From Oscillospiraceae bacterium (GTDB lineage Bacteria; Bacillota_A; Clostridia; Oscillospirales; JAAYXM01): a stretch of DNA of 6,294 bases. Both the position numbers and the translations under genes were made by a program. Of the stretch, positions 1-4,209 are shown one piece after another. The notes under the pieces are model-generated. The model had not been told where the DNA came from and did no database searches. It saw nothing but the letters and a program-made list of their open reading frames with translations. Positions within the stretch are counted from its first letter, which is position 1; each line of letters opens with the position of its first letter. Where the stretch lies: NCBI GenBank assembly GCA_017408185.1, contig JAFQVE010000115.1:1-6294 (forward strand). The letters are read 5' to 3'.

Positions 1-444
1 GAAGTAACCCTTACTTTCCCGAGCAAATCCGCAAACGAGGGCTATGCGCGTGCTGCGGTTGCCGCTTTTGCGGCACAGCTTGACCCGACGCTTGATGAAA
101 TAGGCGATATAAAAACAGCCGTAAGCGAGGCTGTTACAAACTGCACAGTACACGCTTATCCCGACTGCGTGGGAAAAATTTACATAAAGCTTCGTATTTT
201 AGAGAATAACATATTTGAAATTTCGGTGCGCGACCGCGGACTTGGAATAAGCGATATTGAGCAAGCAAAAACACCGATGTTTACCACCGGCGGAGATGAC
301 CGCTCCGGTATGGGCTTTACAATAATGGAAAGCTTCACGGATAACCTCAAAATCCGCTCTCAAAAAGGAAAAGGAACAACCGTTACGATGAGAAAGAAAA
401 TTTCAATGCGCGCCGGAGGAGCGACACGTGACAGAAACAGTTGA
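1..444 (+). CDS. spoIIAB: Anti-sigma F factor / serine kinase SpoIIAB (5' end missing by a few codons)
   Basis: SpoIIAB holds sigma F inactive in the predivisional cell and phosphorylates the anti-anti-sigma factor SpoIIAA, so that sigma F is released only in the forespore. The open frame runs from base 1 to the TGA at 442-444 and gives 147 visible residues. It shows the GHKL/HATPase kinase layout: an N-box around residues 43-47 (EAVTN), a G1-type box VRDRGLGI near 76-83, and the ATP-lid/G2 segment RSGMGFTIME at 101-110. Compared from memory with B. subtilis SpoIIAB (146 aa), only about three N-terminal residues lie off the window. The arginine matching B. subtilis R20 is at visible R17. The lid is one residue shorter (GGDDR instead of KPELER), and an Asp stands where B. 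subtilis has E104. The C-terminal tail is basic and overlaps the sigF start. The GTG at 169 is internal and not a start, because conserved sequence continues upstream. The neighbouring sigF makes the assignment very secure; spoIIAA is expected just upstream. Confidence 0.96.
   Translation, partial: EVTLTFPSKSANEGYARAAVAAFAAQLDPTLDEIGDIKTAVSEAVTNCTVHAYPDCVGKIYIKLRILENNIFEISVRDRGLGISDIEQAKTPMFTTGGDDRSGMGFTIMESFTDNLKIRSQKGKGTTVTMRKKISMRAGGATRDRNS
415..420 (+). promoter_or_regulatory. Ribosome binding site of sigF, inside spoIIAB
   Basis: GGAGGA lies 7 nt before the GTG at 428 and within the last codons of spoIIAB. This fixes the GTG as the sigF start and suggests coupled translation of anti-sigma and sigma factor, as expected for proteins kept in balance. 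Confidence 0.85.
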
Positions 445-1129
445 GCTGATACTTAAAGCCAGAAACGGAAATGATGCCGCATTTGAGCAGATAATACGCG
501 AAAACTCCCCTCTCGTATGGAGTATCGTAAAGCGTTTTCTTGGGCGCGGATGTGATGCGGATGACTTATATCAGCTTGGATGTGTAGGTCTGATAAAGGC
601 GGTTCACGGCTTTGATGAAAGCCTTGGAAACCAATTTTCCACATATGCCGTACCTAAAATAACCGGAGAAATACGCAGATTTCTGCGCGATGACGGAGCG
701 GTAAAGGTAAGCCGGACGCTTAAGGAAAACGCCGCAAAAATACGCCGCGCCGCTACAGAGCTTTGTGCTCGTTTCGGGCGGGAAGCAACGCTTTCCGAGC
801 TTTCAGCAGAAACCGGGCTTACCGCTGAAGAAATTGCACAGGCGGAGTGTGCAACAGCGCAGACAACGTCGCTCGACCGTGAAATAACCGAAGACGGACA
901 GACGCTTGAGGAGCTTCTCGGAAACCATGGACTTGAAGACACCACGCTTGAATATATAACGCTTTCCGATGCGATAGAAAAGCTTTCACAGCGTGAGCGG
1001 GTTGTCATAATGCTGCGTTTTTTCCGTTGCATGACGCAACAGCAAGCTGCGCGAGTTATGGGTATTTCTCAGGTGCAGGTATCAAGAATCGAGCGCGCTG
1101 CACTAAAAAAACTGCGGGAATATATGTAG
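428..1129 (+). CDS. sigF: RNA polymerase sporulation sigma factor SigF (SpoIIAC)
   Basis: This is the first compartment-specific sigma factor of sporulation, directing RNA polymerase to early forespore promoters. The protein is 233 aa, slightly shorter than B. subtilis SigF (255 aa). Region 2 is clear: ADDLYQLGCVGLIKAV at 44-59, then FSTYAVPKITGEIRRFLRDD at 70-89 and VKVSR at 92-96. This is the SigF/SigG-type core-binding and -10 recognition signature. Region 3 follows at about 100-165. Region 4 ends in a helix-turn-helix at about 203-230 containing MGISQVQVSRIERAALKKLR. The GTG start is supported by GGAGGA 7 nt upstream and overlaps spoIIAB by 17 nt. Position directly after spoIIAB separates it from the close paralogue SigG. 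It is the last gene of the operon, because a terminator begins 7 nt after the stop. The operon promoter, normally Spo0A/SigH dependent in this pathway, is off the window. Confidence 0.96.
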   Translation: MTETVELILKARNGNDAAFEQIIRENSPLVWSIVKRFLGRGCDADDLYQLGCVGLIKAVHGFDESLGNQFSTYAVPKITGEIRRFLRDDGAVKVSRTLKENAAKIRRAATELCARFGREATLSELSAETGLTAEEIAQAECATAQTTSLDREITEDGQTLEELLGNHGLEDTTLEYITLSDAIEKLSQRERVVIMLRFFRCMTQQQAARVMGISQVQVSRIERAALKKLREYM

Positions 1130-1136
1130 ATATGCG

Positions 1137-1162
1137 AAAAACCACCCCGAGGGGTGGTTTTT
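1137..1162. terminator. Bidirectional intrinsic terminator between sigF and the convergent aminotransferase gene
   Basis: A near-perfect inverted repeat: five A, then CCACCCC (1142-1148), a two-base GA centre, then GGGGTGG (1151-1157) and five T. In practice the hairpin would open to a four-base CGAG loop. Because A and T tracts flank the GC stem, it reads as a terminator on both strands. It lies 7 nt after the sigF stop and 16 nt past the aminotransferase stop. Confidence 0.9.
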
Positions 1163-1178
1163 GTATATAAATTCTGAT

Positions 1179-2534
1179 TTAGTTTGCCTTCTTTGCAGAG
1201 TGGTTGAAGAAGTGCCAGCCGCCAAGTCTCGGAGGATTGCCCGGATCGTCAGCGAGAAGCTCCTTGTAGTTTGCACAAACCTTCTTGACAGCATTTGCAT
1301 ACTGCTCAATAACTTCCTTATCAAACTTTTTAAACCACGGAATTGAGTATGTTCTTGAACCGATGATTTCAGAAACCTCAAGATCCTTATCCATTTCGCG
1401 GACGTCTCTGTCTGCGAATGCGATACGGGTGGGCTTGCCGTCGTTGTAAACATCAGCGGTGTTGAATACAGCATGAGTGTGAAGCGCTGCGTTTACGCCG
1501 GGAGAAGTCGGGAAGCCTTCTGCACGGAGGGCTTCACAGAAGCGTGTTACGGAAAGACCCTCAAGCTCTTCCGGAACATAGAGACCGTGAGCTGCATACC
1601 AACCGGACATATCGGAGCCTGTGCTCTCGTCAACGCGGTGAGCGCGGACACCCGGAACACCCTCGAGGAGATCCCAGAAGTAGTTCATTGCCTTACGGAT
1701 TTCTGCGCAGCGCTCATCATAGTACTTAAGCTGAACGCGACCGCAAGCAGAAGAAAGCTGATGCATTCTGTGCTTGTAGCCACCGAGCGGAAGACCTGTA
1801 AGCGGCTTGAGATATTCTGTCTGAATATCGGCACCAAAGCGCTCATACGTACCGAAAGCAATTGCACGCTCGTAGATTTCAAGATTATCCGTATGAAGGA
1901 TACCGCCCTCGCCGATAGCAAAGGACTTACCTGCCATAAGAGACATAGCGGCAACATCACCGATTGTACCAACCTTGCGTCCTTTGTAAAGACCGCCCTG
2001 TGCGTGAGAAACGTCCTCAATAACCTTGATGTTGTGCTTCTTTGCAATTTCCATAATCGGATCCATATCTGCCGGATAACCCATATAGTGAACAACGATG
2101 ATAGCTTTTGTGCGGTCTGTGATCTTGGACTCAAGCTTTTTCGGATCAAGGCAGAGAGTCATCGGATCGATGTCTGCAAAAACAACAGTAGCGCCGAGAG
2201 TTGTAGCAGCAGTACAGCTTGCCCAGTATGTGATGCTCGGGCAGATGACTTCGTCACCGCGGCCGAGACCTACACCGAACATAGCAGCGTGGAGAGCTGC
2301 CGTACCATTGCAGGTACCGAGAGCGTACTTTGCGCCGACCCATGCAGCAAATTCTTTTTCAAATTCCTTTGTAACATCCGTGCCGCTCATTCCGCCGCGA
2401 CGAAGGACCTCAAGGACTGCATCCTCGTCTTCTTTTGTGATGATAGGCCACTTGAACATATCGGTACCGTCATTTTTACCCGTACCGACGTAGGTAACTG
2501 CCGGCTTTCCGCCGAATAATGCGAGTTCTGACAT
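1179..2534 (-). CDS. DegT/DnrJ/EryC1/StrS-family PLP-dependent aminotransferase
   Basis: Members of this family transfer an amino group, usually from glutamate or glutamine, to keto-sugars or cyclitols; the substrate here is not known. From the chosen start the protein is 451 aa, longer than the roughly 370-400 aa common in the family. It opens with a MSELALFGGKPAV segment. Fold-type I landmarks are: CNGTAALHAAM at 75-85 (phosphate-binding region), PSITYWAS at 99-106, IEDVSHAQGG at 172-181 with D174 expected to contact the PLP pyridine nitrogen, and GKSFAIGEGGI at 202-212 with K203 the probable Schiff-base lysine. The tail (about 425-451) ends in a GGWHFFNH segment. The start at 2534 is preferred over an in-frame ATG at 2627, because AGGAGG lies 10 nt upstream of it and the predicted promoter would leave the 2627 start almost leaderless. 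It is transcribed alone, with its own promoter and the shared terminator, and converges on sigF. A perfect DnaA box overlaps its transcript start. The family call is secure; the substrate is open. Confidence 0.92.
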   Translation of the reverse strand: MSELALFGGKPAVTYVGTGKNDGTDMFKWPIITKEDEDAVLEVLRRGGMSGTDVTKEFEKEFAAWVGAKYALGTCNGTAALHAAMFGVGLGRGDEVICPSITYWASCTAATTLGATVVFADIDPMTLCLDPKKLESKITDRTKAIIVVHYMGYPADMDPIMEIAKKHNIKVIEDVSHAQGGLYKGRKVGTIGDVAAMSLMAGKSFAIGEGGILHTDNLEIYERAIAFGTYERFGADIQTEYLKPLTGLPLGGYKHRMHQLSSACGRVQLKYYDERCAEIRKAMNYFWDLLEGVPGVRAHRVDESTGSDMSGWYAAHGLYVPEELEGLSVTRFCEALRAEGFPTSPGVNAALHTHAVFNTADVYNDGKPTRIAFADRDVREMDKDLEVSEIIGSRTYSIPWFKKFDKEVIEQYANAVKKVCANYKELLADDPGNPPRLGGWHFFNHSAKKAN

Positions 2535-2544
2535 AATAATACAT

Positions 2545-2550
2545 CCTCCT
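2545..2550 (-). promoter_or_regulatory. Ribosome binding site of the aminotransferase gene
   Basis: Read on the minus strand this is AGGAGG, a full match to the anti-Shine-Dalgarno, 10 nt before the ATG at 2534. It decides the start in favour of MSELALFGG rather than the 31-residue longer reading. A CCTC about 14 nt upstream of it on the transcript could pair weakly with GAGG; I regard that as unproven. Confidence 0.85.
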
Positions 2551-2630
2551 AAGGTGTTTTTTGAGGTGCTTTCCCGCTCATTCGCCAATGCATAATTCCG
2601 ATGCAGGAAAATATTGCGCATCCTCATTTC

Positions 2631-2639
2631 TTATCCACA
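2631..2639 (+). promoter_or_regulatory. Perfect DnaA-box match at the aminotransferase promoter
   Basis: TTATCCACA is the consensus 9-mer bound by DnaA. It begins within the last base of the minus-strand -10 element and covers the expected transcription start, a position where a bound protein would block initiation. A 9-mer would occur by chance in roughly one of twenty windows of this size, and no second box was seen nearby. Regulation is therefore possible but unproven, and this is not an origin. Confidence 0.4.
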
Positions 2640-2667
2640 GTATAACAAACTATGAAAAAAATTGCAA
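2639..2667 (-). promoter_or_regulatory. Sigma A-type promoter for the aminotransferase gene
   Basis: On the minus strand, TTGCAA (2662-2667) is followed after exactly 17 nt by TATACT (2639-2644), with TG one base upstream of the -10 (extended -10). Initiation would fall near 2632, giving a 5' leader of about 98 nt that carries the AGGAGG site. I see no convincing riboswitch in that leader, only a weak TGCAT/ATGCA stem. Confidence 0.75.
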
Positions 2668-2750
2668 TGCTTAATCACAAATCCAACAATAATTTTCAAG
2701 TTTTGAGCAATATTTTGAAAGTGAATCAATTCCCACACCCCGTCTTTTAG

Positions 2751-2778
2751 TGCAAAAGTAGCATACAATTATGCAAAA
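2751..2778. promoter_or_regulatory. Operator-like repeats in the divergent intergenic region
   Basis: Two direct copies of TGCAAAA (2751-2757 and 2772-2778) start 21 bp apart, about two helical turns. Between and overlapping them is the inverted repeat GCATA-CAAT-TATGC (2761-2774). The cluster lies 47 bp upstream of the plus-strand -35 box. It could be a regulator binding site, but the AT-rich background makes short repeats likely by chance. The rest of the 2535-2886 gap holds the two promoters and ribosome sites listed separately, and no gene that I can see. Confidence 0.3.
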
Positions 2779-2824
2779 CGCAGAATTTTTTTAGAAAAGC
2801 ACGTACTTTTTCATTTCAAAACAC

Positions 2825-2853
2825 TTGTAAAAGCACAAAATTGCTGATATACT
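2825..2853 (+). promoter_or_regulatory. Sigma A-type promoter for the flavin reductase / nucleotidyltransferase unit
   Basis: TTGTAA (2825-2830), a 17-nt spacer, and TATACT (2848-2853) with TG at 2845-2846 (extended -10). Initiation near 2860 would leave a leader of about 27 nt before the TTG start, just enough for the GAGGTG ribosome site. It is divergent from the aminotransferase promoter, with about 157 bp between the two -35 boxes. Confidence 0.75.
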
Positions 2854-2874
2854 TATTAATAACAAACAATATAT

Positions 2875-2880
2875 GAGGTG
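2875..2880 (+). promoter_or_regulatory. Ribosome binding site that selects a TTG start
   Basis: GAGGTG, continuing as GAGGTGAG, lies 6 nt before TTG 2887-2889. The in-frame GTG at 2878 is part of the ribosome site itself and so cannot be the start. No in-frame ATG precedes the conserved region, which leaves TTG as the best initiation codon. Confidence 0.75.
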
Positions 2881-2886
2881 AGATTT

Positions 2887-3396
2887 TTGAATAGCTTTAA
2901 ATCAGTTAATCCCGAACAGCTCTCGGACAATATGTTTAAGCTTATCGCAAAGGACTGGACGCTTATCACTGCCGGAAACGTTGACAGCTACAATATGATG
3001 ACAGCAAACTGGCTGGGCGTCGGATATCTCTGGATGAAGCATGTTGCGTTTGTTTTCATCCGCCCCACAAGGTACACATATGAGTTTACGGAAAAGCTTG
3101 ATGAAATGTCGCTTAACTTTTTCACCGAGGACTATCGTGAGGTTTTAAATCTTTGCGGCAAAAAAAGCGGCAGAGAAATTAACAAACCCGAGGAATGCAA
3201 GCTCTCCCCCATCGCACTTAATGCCGGCGGTGTAGGCTTTGATGAGGCGAGATTGATTTTGAATTGCAAGAAAATTTGTACGGCAAATGTTGAGGACTTT
3301 GAATTTCTCGACAAAGCGCCGCTTAAATGGTATGACGGTGATACTTATCACAAAATGTATATCTGCGAAATAACAGAAGCACTTGTTCGTGAATAA
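2887..3396 (+). CDS. Flavin reductase-like FMN-binding protein
   Basis: A 169-aa cytoplasmic protein of the flavin reductase-like (FMN-binding split barrel) superfamily. Proteins of this type bind FMN and reduce flavin with NAD(P)H, or act as small flavoproteins; the partner here is not known. Recognisable segments are NMMTANWLGVG at 36-46 (flavin phosphate region), RPTRYTYEF at 59-67, SLNFF at 75-79 followed by an EDYREVLNLCGKKSGRE stretch at 81-97, and a C-terminal H155-KMYICEI strand. Length fits the family. It has five cysteines (C90, C104, C128, C131, C160) but no metal-binding pattern I would trust, and no signal peptide or membrane segment. The start is TTG, chosen from the GAGGTGAG site 6 nt upstream. 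It has its own promoter, no terminator follows, and the next gene begins 25 nt later, so the two are probably one transcript. The family call is good; the specific reaction is unknown. Confidence 0.85.
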   Translation: MNSFKSVNPEQLSDNMFKLIAKDWTLITAGNVDSYNMMTANWLGVGYLWMKHVAFVFIRPTRYTYEFTEKLDEMSLNFFTEDYREVLNLCGKKSGREINKPEECKLSPIALNAGGVGFDEARLILNCKKICTANVEDFEFLDKAPLKWYDGDTYHKMYICEITEALVRE

Positions 3397-3404
3397 TTTT
3401 TTGA

Positions 3405-3411
3405 AAGGAAG
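3405..3411 (+). promoter_or_regulatory. Ribosome binding site of the nucleotidyltransferase gene
   Basis: AAGGAAG lies 10 nt before the ATG at 3422 and after the stop of the preceding gene. It supports the MKAIVLAAG start over the in-frame ATG at 3383, which would overlap the upstream gene and add 13 unconserved residues. Confidence 0.7.
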
Positions 3412-3421
3412 TTTACATAAA

Positions 3422-4141
3422 ATGAAGGCAATAGTTTTGGCAGCAGGAAAAGGAAAAAGACTGCAAAGCGAGAAATTCAACTCCCCGAAGGTTCTGCGCG
3501 AGGCAAAAGGCCGCGCTCTTCTCTCCTATGTTCTTGACAACATCAGCTTTATCCCGCAGGAGGACACGGTTATTGTTGTCGGCTATAAGCGTGAGATGGT
3601 AATCGAAAAAACAAAGGGCGATTACAAATTTGCAACACAGGAGGAACAGCTTGGCACAGGACACGCTGTTGCAAGTGCGAAGGAATTCTTTAAGGATTAC
3701 GACGGCAGTGTTCTCGTTCTTTACGGAGATATGCCGATGCTTAAACGCGAAACATACGAGAATATGGTTAAGCAGCATGAAGCAACCGGTGCAGATTGCA
3801 CTTTCCTTACCGCAATTTCCGAATCCGAGCTTGCATACGGACGCATCATACGCGAGAACGGAAAGATCGTAGATATCGTTGAGCAGAAGGACTGCACACC
3901 TGAACAGGCTGCGATAAGAGAGCTTAACGTTGGCGTTTATGTTTTTGACTCAAAGGCACTTTTCGAAAACCTCTCAAAGCTCCGCAACGACAATGCACAA
4001 GGTGAGTATTACCTTACCGATGTTCCGAAGCTTTTCATTGCCGACGGCAAGAAGGTTGAGGCATACACAATCGGTGACACCTGCGAGATTTACGGTGTAA
4101 ACACAATGGAAGATCTCGAGTTCTGTGAAAAAAATCTGTAA
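3422..4141 (+). CDS. Sugar-1-phosphate nucleotidyltransferase, GlmU uridylyltransferase-domain type, stand-alone
   Basis: This enzyme is expected to make an NDP-sugar from a sugar-1-phosphate and an NTP in the cytoplasm; UTP with N-acetylglucosamine-1-phosphate is the best guess from its resemblance to the N-terminal half of GlmU. The protein is 239 aa, only the Rossmann-like pyrophosphorylase domain. Motifs in order: AIVLAAGKGKRL at 3-14 (nucleotide/pyrophosphate loop), K23 in SPKVL, EEQLGTGHAV at 74-83 (uracil/nucleotide recognition), LYGDMP at 100-105 with the metal-binding D103, YGRIIRENGK at 139-148, E154 in VEQKD, N169 in ELNVG, NAQGEYYLTD at 191-200, and GVN with N227 (second metal ligand). 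The left-handed beta-helix acetyltransferase half of true GlmU (about 450 aa) is absent: the gene stops normally and a strong terminator follows, so this is not a frameshift truncation. It is probably co-transcribed with the flavin reductase. Sugar and base specificity cannot be read with confidence. Confidence 0.9.
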   Translation: MKAIVLAAGKGKRLQSEKFNSPKVLREAKGRALLSYVLDNISFIPQEDTVIVVGYKREMVIEKTKGDYKFATQEEQLGTGHAVASAKEFFKDYDGSVLVLYGDMPMLKRETYENMVKQHEATGADCTFLTAISESELAYGRIIRENGKIVDIVEQKDCTPEQAAIRELNVGVYVFDSKALFENLSKLRNDNAQGEYYLTDVPKLFIADGKKVEAYTIGDTCEIYGVNTMEDLEFCEKNL

Positions 4142-4162
4142 GAAATATATAATGAAATCGCG

Positions 4163-4198
4163 TCTGCGGTCAGGTTGTAAAATCAGCCTGACCGCAGA
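4163..4198 (+). terminator. Strong intrinsic terminator after the nucleotidyltransferase gene
   Basis: A 15-bp stem with one G-T pair: TCTGCGGTCAGGTTG (4163-4177) pairs with CAGCCTGACCGCAGA (4184-4198) around the six-base loop TAAAAT. It is followed on the plus strand by the T-rich tail TTTATTT (4199-4205). It starts 22 nt after the stop. On the minus strand the bases after the hairpin (CGCG, then only ATTTC) make a poor tail, so it mainly serves the plus-strand unit. It ends 12 nt from the stop of the convergent transporter gene. Confidence 0.92.
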
Positions 4199-4209
4199 TT
4201 TATTTCTCT

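Noticed and set aside
604..1032. Serine-rich open frame antisense to sigF
   Set aside because: It overlaps the highly conserved sigF in another frame, has biased composition and shows no start signal.
1473..2519. A 348-codon open frame on the plus strand, antisense to the aminotransferase gene
   Set aside because: It is cysteine-rich low-plausibility sequence with no family resemblance and no ribosome site, and it lies fully opposite a well-supported gene. It arises from the codon bias of that gene.
2535..2627. A 31-residue N-terminal extension of the aminotransferase from the ATG at 2627
   Set aside because: The extension looks unconserved and has no ribosome site. The predicted transcript start near 2632 leaves no leader for it, whereas AGGAGG precedes the ATG at 2534.
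2535..2632. A riboswitch in the aminotransferase leader
   Set aside because: The leader is only about 98 nt, with weak short stems and no motif that I recognise.
2764..2769. TACAAT as a second plus-strand -10 element
   Set aside because: There is no acceptable -35 at the correct distance (CGTCTT instead of TTGACA), and a much better promoter lies downstream at 2825-2853.
2631..2820. A replication origin suggested by the DnaA box in AT-rich DNA
   Set aside because: Only one box was found. There is no cluster, no dnaA, dnaN or repA gene nearby, and the gap is explained by two promoters.
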